Assembly: GCF_028289705.1 (NCBI RefSeq)
Contig: NZ_JANQOI010000061.1
Span: forward strand, 1 to 33,392
Source: Pelagibius sp.
Lineage (GTDB): Bacteria > Pseudomonadota > Alphaproteobacteria > Kiloniellales > Kiloniellaceae
DNA length: 33,392 nucleotides
Direction of reading: 5' to 3'
A program made the position numbers and the translations under genes. The notes beneath the pieces are model-generated. The model ran no database searches. It was not told where the DNA came from and was given only the letters and a program-made list of their open reading frames with translations. Position 1 is the first letter of the stretch; the number at the start of each line of letters is the position of its first letter. Shown piece after piece: positions 25,901 through 33,392 of the stretch.

Positions 25901-26331
25901 CCTGCCGTACCCTCCGGGACTGCCAGGCGGCCGCCGTCGCCGCCGAAGCTGATCTTGCCGTCGCTGTCTCTCAGCAGGCGGATGCGGGGCGCGATGATCT
26001 CGACCTGGTTGGGGGCCACCGTGCCCTGGAGCATGGCGCTGCTGCTGAGCTCCAAGGCCACTTCCGGCAGCGAGGCGATGCGCCGGCCGTCGGGGTCGCG
26101 GACCACGATGTCGGAGGCATGCAGGACAACATCCCTAGCCCAGCCGTCCCAGACCAGGAAAGTCTCGCCGATCTCGATGGTGTTGCCGCCGCTCTCGCTG
26201 AAGGCCTCCTGCAGGTAGGGGGTGAGGAAACTGGTCCGCACCGGCCCCTCCGACAGCCGCCACACGGCAACCGCGACGATCAGCACCAGGGCCGCGAAGA
26301 CCCCGCCAACGATCTCTACGCAGAGACGCAT
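22954..26331 (-). CDS. AsmA/YhdP-like envelope protein (DUF3971)
   Basis: 1125 residues. One N-terminal transmembrane helix (about 6-25, VEIVGGVFAALVLIVAVAVW) is followed by a long periplasmic beta-rich part with repeated amphipathic strands. The C-terminal AsmA-like region includes NIADTIVGGSIQVTG, KGTIDFDEDAIDLVGAVVPAY and NIPIIGPILVGREGEGLIAVTY. Relatives (YhdP, TamB, AsmA) span the periplasm and are implicated in moving phospholipid to the outer membrane. Residues about 800-820 are an acidic, Pro-rich linker. The frame is open about 54 codons upstream of the ATG and reads like a polar cytoplasmic tail, but it has no ATG, GTG or TTG. Divergent from glnE. Confidence 0.88.
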   Translation of the reverse strand: MRLCVEIVGGVFAALVLIVAVAVWRLSEGPVRTSFLTPYLQEAFSESGGNTIEIGETFLVWDGWARDVVLHASDIVVRDPDGRRIASLPEVALELSSSAMLQGTVAPNQVEIIAPRIRLLRDSDGKISFGGDGGRLAVPEGTAGTVEDLMPDSGASEGAASGGNNDEAVVLGGIIRELLSERTPGNPLSFLDEVRIRDGQIFVRDEKLGLSWAAPAADISLRRDVVGLAGDISLGFVGHRDPATLDAAFLFDKRDGIVDLAAGFSDISLANLATAFPRLAPMGGITSRISGSIATSISLEGSVGPTGFEVQGFAGTLSIPGVTMDPLPIRDLAMKGRYDDGRARFDLDEARIRLGSEERPGPVLTVSGVLDHDPETGGDWTIDVDAALEDVDLAELDRYWPPAVATGARPWIMENVTGGRVQRATAKTKVLVPQGDFEAADLASLSGTLTYSGLEVHYLRPLPPIVDIAGTAEFDADRLHFAIDSGSLLTLALGQSRVEIDGFNDVDLARGIYEQLSIETKAAGPIFDALSVLEHPRLDLLSSLGLSAEGSGGTLAADLGFQFPLTKSLSFDDITLQVAATVQDAVLRNVLLGQDMTDGRLALTLDQSGMELSGPLTLGGVALDARWKESFLENPKFRTVIDAEIASVDDVGRARFGLDIGEVVSGPIAAKISYVSQDGQFSTLDVASDLKRALIDLPEIHWKKEVGTEGSLRMTIDMDDDGPAAYRDIILQAGDLVARGQARPGPDREGLAWMSFERVAFGRSDLKEVVVEQSGGGYAVAIAEGVLDAEPFLIKDKDPAAEPEEVTEPAAETEETPADPPRTFEPLSIRAPNLERLYFADERRLELVNLELVRTQAGWETIRLSGSIPKQYWSPREEPSEPAEGGGDGGNGETGLSLDRRFLQLSLAPNASGSGLRLLAKSDDLGALLRAVNIADTIVGGSIQVTGSSTGPTPTHPIQAKVAARDFVMVNAPVLAKLLTVASFTGMLDILSGDGIGFQGLDGEFILDDGVASTELMRVYGAALGLTAKGTIDFDEDAIDLVGAVVPAYSVNNFLGNIPIIGPILVGREGEGLIAVTYGVKGAVTDPEVRVNPLTALAPGFLRNIFTADPDETENFRAVPERIDR

Positions 26332-26497
26332 CGTCCGGCTGCCGCCGGAGCGCCGGCGCCGGCCGCCCCGCGGCTCCTGCCGTTCCTGAGTTTCCTGCGC
26401 GGCCGCCTCGGCAGGCTCCGGCCGAGACTGCCCGGCATCCGGCCCTTGACCGGCCGGATCACTTTCCGCAGTCTGATCGCGTGGTGAGCCTTGCGAG

Positions 26498-29488
26498 ATG
26501 GTTAAACTCCCCTACCTACCTGACGTTTCCGCTCTGCCAGGCGCGCTACGGCCGTCTCAAGGCGATGCTTGGCTGGAACGATGGCGGTCATGCCTTGAAA
26601 GTACGGCAGACGCCGCCCTTCTGGATGCCATAGCCGAACTGGACAAATCGCCAGCCGGACCGCAGCTGCTGCAATCCGTTTTCGCGAATTCGCCCTTCCT
26701 GAGCCAATGCCTCACATCAGATATCAGTCTTTTATCTGATGTTTTAAACCATGGGCCGCAATGGGTCCTCAGGAAAGTCCTTGAGGACCTCAAAAGCAAG
26801 GCCTCTCGCAGCGCCGATCAAGCGGAATTGATGAGGCGCCTGCGCGGCCTTCGCCGCCGGGCCGCCTTCGCCATCGCCTATGCCGATATCGCGGGATTCT
26901 GGGACGTTGCGGCGGTCACGCAGGCGCTCTCGGACTTCGCCGACACCGCCGTGGACGCGGCCCTCAGCGGGCTGCTGCGCCAGGCCGCCGCGCGCGGCGA
27001 GCTTGCCATCGACGACTCGGCCGAGATGCCGAGCGAGACCTGCGGTGTGACAATCCTGGGCATGGGCAAGCTCGGCGCCGGCGAGCTGAACTATTCCTCG
27101 GACATCGACCTTATCGTTCTCTTCGACCCCGAGCAGGTGGACTACCGCCACAGCCGCGGGGTCCAGCAGGGCATGGTGCGCCTGACGCGGGACCTGCTGC
27201 GGGTGCTGGACGAGCGCACCGCCGAGGGCCATGTCTTCCGCACCGACCTGCGCCTCCGGCCCGACCCCAGTGCCATGCCGCTGGCGATCAGCGTTAACGC
27301 CGCCCTGACCTACTACGAGAGCCTGGGTCAGAACTGGGAACGCGCGGCCATGATCAAGGCCCGGCCGATTGCCGGCGACCGTGCCCTCGGCGCCCGCTTC
27401 CTGGAGGAACTGAAGCCCTTTGTCTGGCGCAAGCACCTGGATTTCTGGGCAATAGAGGACATTCACTCCATCAAGCGCCAAATCAACGCCCACAAGGGCG
27501 GCTCGGTCATCGCCGTCAACGGCCACAACATAAAGCTCGGCCGCGGCGGCATCCGCGAGATCGAGTTCTTCGCCCAGACCCAACAGCTCATTTGGGGCGG
27601 CCGGGATCCGGACCTGCGGGCCCCGAAAACCAAGGATGCCCTGGCGGCGCTGGCGGCCAAGGGGCACGTCGAACCGGCGGTGGCCGCGAGCCTCGGCGAG
27701 GCCTACGACTTCCTCAGGCGCCTGGAACACCGCCTGCAGATGGTGGAAGACCAGCAGACCCACGTGATCCCCCAGGAGAACGAGGCGGTGGACGGGCTTG
27801 CGGTCTTTCTCGGCTACGCCGAGCCGGCGGCCTTCCGCGACGCGCTGCTGACCCGCCTGCGCACGGTCGAGGACCACTATGCCCACCTCTTCGAGGAGTC
27901 GCCCTCTCTCTCGGGGCCGGGCAACCTGGTGTTCACCGGGGGCGATCCGGACCCGGAAACCCTGGCGACCCTGGCGGGCCTGGGTTTCGAAAGCCCGGAG
28001 CGCGCCTGGAAGGTCGTAAGCGGCTGGCACCATGGCCGCTACCGCGCCGTCCGCTCGACCCGCAGCCGGCAACTGCTGACCGAGCTGGTGCCCAACGTTC
28101 TGGAACTGCTCGGCAAGACCCGCGAGGCGGACCAGGCCCTGGTGAAGTTCGACAGCTTCCTGGCCGGCCTGCCGGCGGGGGTCCAGATCTTCTCCCTGCT
28201 CTGCAGCAATCCGCGGCTCTTGGAGCTGCTGGCCGAAATCATGGGCTCCGCGCCGGTTCTGGCGGAGCGGCTGAGCCGCAATCCCTCGCTGCTGGAGGCG
28301 GTGCTCTCCCAGGACTTTTTCGATCCGCTGCCCGAGAGCGCGGTGCTGGAGCGCGAGCTGCAGACCGCGCTGGCCGAAGCCCAGGATCTGCAGGACTGCC
28401 TGGATCTCACCCGCCGCTGGGCCAACGACCGGCGCTTTCAGGTCGGCGTCCATATCCTGCGCCACAAGGGCACCGTCGACGACAGCGGCCGCGCCCTCAG
28501 CGACATCGCCGCCGCCACCCTGCGCGCGCTCTACCAGCCGGTCATCGACGACCTTGCGCGCAACCACGGCTATTTGGACGGCAGCGGCCTGGCCGTCGTC
28601 GCCCTGGGCAAGATGGGCGGACGGGAGATGACCGTCTCCTCGGACCTCGATCTGATCCTGCTCTACGAGCTGCCCCAGGAAGAGCGCCAGTCGGACGGTG
28701 CGAAGCCGCTGGACCCGCCGCGCTATTACGCGCGGCTGGCGCAACGCCTGATCAACGCGGTCACGGCCCAAACCGGCGAGGGCACGCTCTACGAGATCGA
28801 CATGCGCCTCCGCCCCTCGGGCAACGCCGGTCCCATCGCCACCTCGCTCTCCGGCTTTCGCCGCTACTATGCCGAACAGGCCTGGACCTGGGAGCATATG
28901 GCGTTGACCCGGGCACGGGTGATCGCCGGGCCCGCCGACCTCGCCGCAAGAATAGATGAGACCCTGCGGCACATCCTCTCGCGCCCGCGCGACGGCGAGG
29001 CCCTGCTGGCCGACGTCGCCGCCATGCGCCGGCGGCTGCACAAGGAGCATCCGGCGAAGTCGATCTGGAGCGTGAAGTACGCTGCAGGCGGCCTGATCGA
29101 CCTGGAGTTCCTCGCCCAGTACCTGCAGCTCCGCTCCGCCGCCGACAACCCCGATGTCCTGGCGACCGCCACGCAGGCCGCCTTCTCACGGCTGGCCGAC
29201 GCCGGCGTCCTCGATCAGGACCAGGCCCTGCGCCTCGTCGAGGCGACGCGCTTTCTTCGCCAGGTGCAGGAGGCCCTGCGGCTCACCGTGGGGCCCGCCT
29301 TCGACGCCGACAGCCTTTCGCCGGCGCTCCAGGCCTCCCTTGCCGCCACCGTCGGTTTGCAAGACTTCGCGGAGTTGCGCGAAACCCTGGTCACGACCCT
29401 GGCCTGGGTACACGGCGTTTTCGTCGATACTATCGACGCTGCCGCCCCGGCCGATTCCGGCGAAGCGGATCAGGTGGCCCTGCCCTAG
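26498..29488 (+). CDS. glnE: Glutamine synthetase adenylyltransferase/adenylyl-removing enzyme GlnE
   Basis: 996 residues, normal for the family. Two nucleotidyltransferase domains are visible: the N-terminal one with GMGKLGAGELNYSSDIDL at about 188 (removes AMP) and the C-terminal one with GKMGGREMTVSSDLDL at about 704 (adds AMP). Each is followed by a helical domain (HRLQMVEDQQTH; SVKYAAGGLIDLEFLAQYLQ). It switches glutamine synthetase activity in response to PII and glutamine. The plus-strand gene is single and divergent from the AsmA-like gene; bcp follows after 109 bases. Confidence 0.96.
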   Translation: MVKLPYLPDVSALPGALRPSQGDAWLERWRSCLESTADAALLDAIAELDKSPAGPQLLQSVFANSPFLSQCLTSDISLLSDVLNHGPQWVLRKVLEDLKSKASRSADQAELMRRLRGLRRRAAFAIAYADIAGFWDVAAVTQALSDFADTAVDAALSGLLRQAAARGELAIDDSAEMPSETCGVTILGMGKLGAGELNYSSDIDLIVLFDPEQVDYRHSRGVQQGMVRLTRDLLRVLDERTAEGHVFRTDLRLRPDPSAMPLAISVNAALTYYESLGQNWERAAMIKARPIAGDRALGARFLEELKPFVWRKHLDFWAIEDIHSIKRQINAHKGGSVIAVNGHNIKLGRGGIREIEFFAQTQQLIWGGRDPDLRAPKTKDALAALAAKGHVEPAVAASLGEAYDFLRRLEHRLQMVEDQQTHVIPQENEAVDGLAVFLGYAEPAAFRDALLTRLRTVEDHYAHLFEESPSLSGPGNLVFTGGDPDPETLATLAGLGFESPERAWKVVSGWHHGRYRAVRSTRSRQLLTELVPNVLELLGKTREADQALVKFDSFLAGLPAGVQIFSLLCSNPRLLELLAEIMGSAPVLAERLSRNPSLLEAVLSQDFFDPLPESAVLERELQTALAEAQDLQDCLDLTRRWANDRRFQVGVHILRHKGTVDDSGRALSDIAAATLRALYQPVIDDLARNHGYLDGSGLAVVALGKMGGREMTVSSDLDLILLYELPQEERQSDGAKPLDPPRYYARLAQRLINAVTAQTGEGTLYEIDMRLRPSGNAGPIATSLSGFRRYYAEQAWTWEHMALTRARVIAGPADLAARIDETLRHILSRPRDGEALLADVAAMRRRLHKEHPAKSIWSVKYAAGGLIDLEFLAQYLQLRSAADNPDVLATATQAAFSRLADAGVLDQDQALRLVEATRFLRQVQEALRLTVGPAFDADSLSPALQASLAATVGLQDFAELRETLVTTLAWVHGVFVDTIDAAAPADSGEADQVALP

Positions 29489-29597
29489 GTGTGCATCGCG
29501 CGCCTTGACCCGGCGCGACTTTGCACGATCTTTACGCCAGGGCTTCACGCCAGAGACTTTCTTTCATCTGACGCAGCAACACAGGGAGACAGCATCC

Positions 29598-30059
29598 ATG
29601 GTCGAACTCGGGAAGAAGGCGCCGAACTTCACGATGGCCACCGACGGCGGCGGCTCGGTCGCATTGAAGGACCTGAAGGGGCGCAAGGTCGTGCTCTACT
29701 TCTATCCCAAGGACGACACGCCGGGCTGCACCAAGGAGGCTTGCGGCTTCCGCGACGCCCTTCCCGACTTCTCAAAGCTCGATGCAGAGATCATCGGCGT
29801 GTCGAAGGACAGCGTCGCCAAGCACGACAAGTTCAAGGCCAAGTACGAGTTGTCCTTCACCCTGGCCTCCGACGAGGACGGCAGCGTCTGCGATGCCTAC
29901 GGCACCTGGGTCGAGAAATCCATGTACGGCAAGAAGTACATGGGGATCGAGCGGGCGACCTTTCTGATCGACGAGAAGGGCGTGGTGCGCGGCGAATGGC
30001 GCAAGGTGAAGGTGCCGGGCCATGTCGATGCCGTCCTGGAGGCGGCGGAGACGCTCTGA
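29598..30059 (+). CDS. bcp: Thioredoxin-dependent peroxiredoxin Bcp
   Basis: 153 residues from the ATG at 29598 (GGGAGA ten bases before). Peroxidatic C44 and resolving C49 are in KDDTPGCTKEACGF, the atypical 2-Cys pattern of Bcp/PrxQ. The thioredoxin fold continues in VVLYFYPK and ATFLIDEKGVVRGEW. It reduces hydrogen and organic peroxides in the cytoplasm with electrons from thioredoxin. It lies 41 bases before the DUF455 gene, probably one operon. Confidence 0.94.
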   Translation: MVELGKKAPNFTMATDGGGSVALKDLKGRKVVLYFYPKDDTPGCTKEACGFRDALPDFSKLDAEIIGVSKDSVAKHDKFKAKYELSFTLASDEDGSVCDAYGTWVEKSMYGKKYMGIERATFLIDEKGVVRGEWRKVKVPGHVDAVLEAAETL

Positions 30060-30100
30060 CCGCGCCTTCGCTCAACAGCGCTGAGGATCGGACTTACCGG

Positions 30101-30898
30101 ATGAGCGGACTGACGGATCGGGCGGTGGGCGTTCTGGAAGAGCCCTTGCCCGAGCGCAAGGCGGCCCTGGTCCGCTCCATGGCTGCGGATTGGGCGGGCG
30201 GGCGCATCGCCACGCTGGGCAGCAGCCGTCCGCCGCAGCGGCCACAGCGCCCGGCAGCGCCTGAACTCAGGCGACCGGCGGAGGTGCCGAAGCGCAAGAT
30301 CACGCGCGGCATCACGGGCCGCACCGCGTTGCTCCATGCGCTCGCTCATATCGAACTGAACGCCATCGACCTGGCCTGCGACATTCCCGCCCGCTTCACA
30401 ACGGAGGGGATGCCGCGAGCATTCTGCGACGACTGGCTGCGCGTCGCCGCGGAGGAGGCCAAGCACTTCCTGCTGCTCTCCGAGCGTTTAGAGGCCCTCG
30501 GCAGCCACTACGGGGCGCTGGCGGCCCATGACGGGCTCTGGGAGGCCGCCGAAGAGACCAGCCACGATCTGCTGGCGCGCCTCGCGGTCGTGCCCCTGGT
30601 CCTGGAGGCCCGGGGCCTGGATGTCACGCCGGCGATGATCGCCAAGCTGCGCGCCGTCGAGGACGAGGAGAGCGCCGCGATTCTGGAGATCGTCTACCGC
30701 GAAGAGATCGGCCACGTCGCCATCGGCAAGCGCTGGTTCGATCATGTCTGCGCGGATCGTGGGCTCGATCCGCGGGCGACCTGGCAGGCGCTGGTGCGGG
30801 CCCACTTCAGGGGCCGGCTCAAACCGCCGTTCAACGACGGCGCCCGGCAGGAGGCTGGGCTTCCCGCGGACTTCTACGCGGCGCTGGCGAGCCCCTGA
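30101..30898 (+). CDS. DUF455 ferritin-like protein
   Basis: 265 residues. The conserved blocks of DUF455 are all present: LLHALAHIELNAIDLACD, DDWLRVAAEEAKHFLLLSER, YGALAAHDGLWEAAEETSHD, VPLVLEARGLDVTPAM and REEIGHVAIGKRWF. The pattern of E-x-x-H pairs on helices suggests a di-iron ferritin-like four-helix bundle. The reaction is not established for the family. Residues about 45-75 form a Pro/Arg-rich linker. The pairing with bcp suggests a link to oxidative or iron metabolism, but this is inferred from position. Confidence 0.88.
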   Translation: MSGLTDRAVGVLEEPLPERKAALVRSMAADWAGGRIATLGSSRPPQRPQRPAAPELRRPAEVPKRKITRGITGRTALLHALAHIELNAIDLACDIPARFTTEGMPRAFCDDWLRVAAEEAKHFLLLSERLEALGSHYGALAAHDGLWEAAEETSHDLLARLAVVPLVLEARGLDVTPAMIAKLRAVEDEESAAILEIVYREEIGHVAIGKRWFDHVCADRGLDPRATWQALVRAHFRGRLKPPFNDGARQEAGLPADFYAALASP

Positions 30899-30984
30899 CC
30901 CTCACCCGGCCCGCAAAGCTGCATGACTGCCTTGCGCGGACTGCGTTTGACCGCTTGGGGGCGGGCCGCTAGGGCTGAAGGTCC

Positions 30985-31920
30985 ATGGTAAGCGAAGAAA
31001 CCACCTCGGCGCCGCGCCGGACGCGGCTGGGGCTCAGCGAGCGGCAACTCGCCTTCGTCCTGCTGTTCATCGCGCCGGCGCTTTTCGCCTCCAACATGCT
31101 GACCGCGCGGGCGACCCACGATCTCTTCCCGCCGGTCGCCCTGGCCTTCTGGCGCTGGGCCTGCACCCTGCTCCTGCTCATGCCCTTCACCGCGGCGGCC
31201 CTCTGGCAGCATCGCGCGGCGGTGCGCCGCGAATGGCGCGACCTGCTGGTCCTCGGCGCGCTGGGCATGGGGGTCTGCGGGGCTTTCGTCTATATCGCCG
31301 CCGACACCACAACGGCGACCAACATCGGGCTGATCTACGCCGCTTCCCCGATCCTCATCGTGCTGCTGGCCCGCCTTGCCTATGGCGAGACCCTGTCGGC
31401 GCACCAGGGCGTGGGGATCGCGCTGTCGTTGGTGGGGGTGATCACCATCGTCTGCCGCGGCGATTTCAACCAGCTCCTCGGCCTGCGTTTCGCCGCCGGC
31501 GATCTCTGGACCGTCGGTGCCGTCTGTGCCTGGGCCGTCTATGCGATCCTGCTGCAGCACCGCCCTTCGGCCATGCCGCTGATGGTGCGCTTCGCCGCCA
31601 TCGCAGCCGGCGGCGTGCTGGTGCTCCTGCCCTTCACCATCGCCGAGGGTCTGAGCGGCGACCTGCCGCCTCTTGCCCCTTCCAGTTTCATCACCGTCGG
31701 GTTCCTCGCCCTCGTCGCCTCCTTCGGCGCCTATCAGGTCTACGCGCTGATCCAGCGCAGCCTGGGGGCCGGGCCGACCAGCCTGCTGATGTACCTCATC
31801 CCCCTCTACAACGGCGTCCTGGCCTTCCTGCTGCTGGGCGAGACGCTTGAGATCTATCATCTCGTCGGTGCCCTTCTGGTGCTGCCGGGGATCTATCTGG
31901 CCACCCGCAAGGCCGCCTGA
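30985..31920 (+). CDS. EamA/DMT-family transporter
   Basis: 311 residues with about ten hydrophobic helices in two EamA halves (for example LAFVLLFIAPALFASNMLTA, GLIYAASPILIVLLARLAY, LWTVGAVCAWAVYAILL and GVLAFLLLGETLEIYHLVG). The ends of each half carry the usual GETL motif. It is an inner-membrane carrier of the drug/metabolite superfamily, often an amino-acid or metabolite exporter. Substrate unknown. It begins 86 bases after the DUF455 gene and may be in the same unit. Confidence 0.9.
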   Translation: MVSEETTSAPRRTRLGLSERQLAFVLLFIAPALFASNMLTARATHDLFPPVALAFWRWACTLLLLMPFTAAALWQHRAAVRREWRDLLVLGALGMGVCGAFVYIAADTTTATNIGLIYAASPILIVLLARLAYGETLSAHQGVGIALSLVGVITIVCRGDFNQLLGLRFAAGDLWTVGAVCAWAVYAILLQHRPSAMPLMVRFAAIAAGGVLVLLPFTIAEGLSGDLPPLAPSSFITVGFLALVASFGAYQVYALIQRSLGAGPTSLLMYLIPLYNGVLAFLLLGETLEIYHLVGALLVLPGIYLATRKAA

Positions 31921-32031
31921 TCCGGCCTCCGCGGGGCCGGGCCCCCTGCCCTTTTTGCTTATTGATTTGTTCACCAATTTCCCGCTTGTTTGGATGCTAT
32001 AGCGTTTCCGACTTTCGTCGGATCGGTTCCA

Positions 32032-32095
32032 GCCCGCTCCCCCTCCCGACCACCCAGCGCCAGTATCCTATGGTTGGTCGGGAGGGGGAGCGGGC
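32032..32095. repeat. Large perfect inverted repeat, MITE-like or terminator-like
   Basis: 21-base arms at 32032-32052 and 32075-32095 are exact reverse complements (GCCCGCTCCCCCTCCCGACCA and partner), with a 22-base loop. It fills the gap between the transporter and the GNAT gene. The right flank (32091-32112) recurs near 9630. A terminator is possible, but no U-run follows and the flanking copy points to a dispersed element. Confidence 0.75.
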
Positions 32096-32169
32096 CGGTG
32101 CCGTCAAAACATAAAATGCCCTAAGCATCTGCCAAGCGGTCGCAAACCCCATCTTCCCGGAGGAATCCC

Positions 32170-32796
32170 ATGAGTGTCACCATCCGCAACGCCACCGCGG
32201 AGGATATGGATCAGATCATGGCGGTCGAGGAGAGCTGGCCGGAGATGGCCCGGGCGCCACGCGACAAGTTCGAAGCGCGCCTGGAGAAGTACCCCCAGGG
32301 CTTTTTCGTCTGGGAACAGGACGGACGCATTCTGGCCACCATTACGTCCATGCCCTACAGCTATGACCCGGCGAAGGCGGAGCGCTTCACCAACTGGGAC
32401 GACGTCACCAACAAGGGCTACCTCTACGACATCGGCCCGCAAGAGGACTACAACAGCCTCTACATCGTCTCAGGCATCATCGACAAGGACTCCCGCGGCG
32501 GCGACATCTTCGAGCGCATGGTGGGCACCGAGGTGGAGCTGGCACGCTCCCTCGGCTACGGCTATGTCATCGGCGGTGCGGTGATCCCGGGCTACAAGCG
32601 CTACTGCGTGAAAAACGATGCGGTGCCGGCCCACGAGTACGTCTTCATGAAGAAGGGCAGCCGCCTGATCGACCCGCTTCTGGACATGTATCAGAAGATC
32701 GGCTTTGCCGCCCCCGACGCGGCCCATGTGGTGCGTGAATACTTTCCCGACGACGCCAGCCTCAACTACGCCGCCATCGTGGTGAACAAGCTCTGA
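32170..32796 (+). CDS. GNAT-family acetyltransferase
   Basis: 208 residues; CGGAGGAATCCC directly before the ATG is a strong SD. The N-terminus (VTIRNATAEDMDQIMAVEESW) is the first strand and helix of the GNAT fold. FFVWEQDGRILATITSMP forms the central hairpin, YIVSGIIDKDSRGGDIFERM the acetyl-CoA loop region (here RGGDIF instead of the usual Q/RxxGxG/A), and LARSLGYGYVIGGAVIPGYK the next helix and strand. The substrate is unknown. It follows the palindromic repeat and is followed by the tandem array. Confidence 0.8.
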   Translation: MSVTIRNATAEDMDQIMAVEESWPEMARAPRDKFEARLEKYPQGFFVWEQDGRILATITSMPYSYDPAKAERFTNWDDVTNKGYLYDIGPQEDYNSLYIVSGIIDKDSRGGDIFERMVGTEVELARSLGYGYVIGGAVIPGYKRYCVKNDAVPAHEYVFMKKGSRLIDPLLDMYQKIGFAAPDAAHVVREYFPDDASLNYAAIVVNKL

Positions 32797-32810
32797 GAAT
32801 CTGGGGGCGG

Positions 32811-33313
32811 TTCACTGACCGCCAACCTTCCCCCCATCGTCACCCTCGGGCTCGTCCCGAGGGTCCATGGAAAGACCGAGACCCGAACCCCGATGGATTG
32901 CCGGAACAAGCCCGGCAATGACAATTGGCGAGGCCGAAGAGCGGTGCACTGACCGCCAACCTTCCCCCAGATCGTCACCCTCGCGCTTGACGCGAGGGTC
33001 CATGGAAAGAGCGAGACCCGGACTCCGATGGATTGCCGGAACAAGCCCGGCAATGACAATTGGGGAGGCCGAAGAGCGGTGCACTGACCGCCAACCTTCC
33101 CCCCATCGTCACCCTCGGGCTCGTCCCGAGGGTCCATGGAAAGCCCGAGACCCGGACTGCGATGGATTGCCGGAACAAGCCCGGCAATGACAATTGGGGA
33201 GGCCGAAGAGCGGTTCACTGACCGCCAACCTTCCCCCCATCGTCACCCTCGGGCTTGTCCCGAGGGTCCGTGGATAGAGCGAGACTGAGACCCCGATGGA
33301 TTGCCGGAACAAG
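32811..33313. repeat. Tandem array of four ~134-bp palindromic units
   Basis: Units start at 32811, 32945, 33080 and 33214 (period 134-135); the fourth stops at 33313. Each has a hairpin with 9-base arms (ACCCTCGGG and CCCGAGGGT, five-base loop) and a second one (ATTGCCGG and CCGGCAAT). In unit 2 the first arm has CGCG and the partner CGCG, a compensatory change that keeps pairing. The motif ATTGCCGG...CCGGCAATGAC is a type of extragenic repeat widespread in alphaproteobacteria. Minus-strand frames through it are products of the repeat and not genes. Confidence 0.9.
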
Positions 33314-33392
33314 ATGCTATGTGGGTTGGCGGCGACGGGATCGGCTATCTTTTAGGTCGGCAAACCAGGAAAGATAGGAGCGATCCGATGAC
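33314..33392 (+). mobile_element. Possible left end of an insertion sequence with a gene start at 33388
   Basis: The fourth repeat unit breaks off in the loop of its second hairpin and new sequence starts. After 74 bases AGGAG stands seven bases before an ATG at 33388, and the window ends two bases later. A short leader from element end to first ORF fits an IS3-like element, and the sequence around the start resembles such transposase genes from memory. Terminal repeat and transposase lie outside the view. Confidence 0.35.

Noticed and set aside
24229-26487. 752-codon plus-strand frame opposite the AsmA-like gene
   Set aside because: Antisense shadow; composition rich in Arg, Gln, Gly and Ala and no domain recognised.
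26744-29050. 768-codon minus-strand frame opposite glnE
   Set aside because: Antisense shadow of glnE, with low-complexity Gln/Gly/Ala/Val composition.
32766-33218. Overlapping minus-strand ORFs with repeated peptides (GLFRQSIGVRVS type)
   Set aside because: They are translations of the tandem repeat units and repeat in several frames.
32811-33313. CRISPR array
   Set aside because: The units are ~134 bp, repeated throughout with no variable spacers, and there are no cas genes.

Overview
The window looks like an alphaproteobacterial chromosome, probably a member of the Rhodospirillales in the broad sense. This is inferred from the GC-rich codon use, the cysE-iscR-cysteine desulfurase-ferredoxin cluster, divergent anmK/tyrS, glnE, a DUF455 protein, a Bcp peroxiredoxin and the type of short palindromic repeats. 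The genus cannot be named from sequence reading alone.

Region 1 (about 1-5573) is an accessory block, visibly less GC-rich than the rest. On the minus strand it carries a zinc-ribbon/class III cyclase/AAA-ATPase protein cut by the left edge, and a parallel beta-helix protein preceded by a small ORF with an ATGA stop-start overlap. Divergently on the plus strand are two small helical proteins followed by an apparently cytoplasmic subtilisin-like (S8) peptidase. The block stops at the 3' end of a tRNA gene with a CAU anticodon, a common integration point for genomic islands. No integrase or second attachment site is visible. This is the part of the window most likely to hold an undescribed system.

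Region 2 (5574-15218) holds the tRNA with its own promoter and terminator hairpin, an enolase-superfamily dehydratase, a radical SAM protein of unknown substrate, a HIT-family protein, an SCP2-like protein, mnmA, an alpha/beta hydrolase, a secreted DUF302 protein, a LysR-type regulator and a CatB/Vat-type acetyltransferase.

Region 3 (15225-19461) is a minus-strand sulfur/iron-sulfur operon: cysE, iscR, two different cysteine desulfurases and a 2Fe-2S ferredoxin. CysE supplies the cysteine pathway, the desulfurases release sulfur, the ferredoxin supplies electrons, and IscR senses the cluster supply. A good match to an IscR type 1 box overlaps the predicted promoter. No scaffold gene (iscU or sufB) lies in the cluster.

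Region 4 (19659-31920) is mainly core genes: an alpha/beta hydrolase, anmK (murein recycling), tyrS, a very long AsmA/YhdP-like envelope protein, glnE (control of glutamine synthetase), bcp, a DUF455 ferritin-like protein and an EamA-family transporter.

Region 5 (31921-33392) is repeat-rich: a 21-bp perfect inverted repeat whose flank recurs near 9630, a GNAT acetyltransferase, and four tandem copies of a ~134-bp unit containing two hairpins. The last copy is cut off inside a hairpin loop and followed by unrelated sequence that ends in a ribosome-binding site and start codon. It is probably the left end of an insertion sequence.
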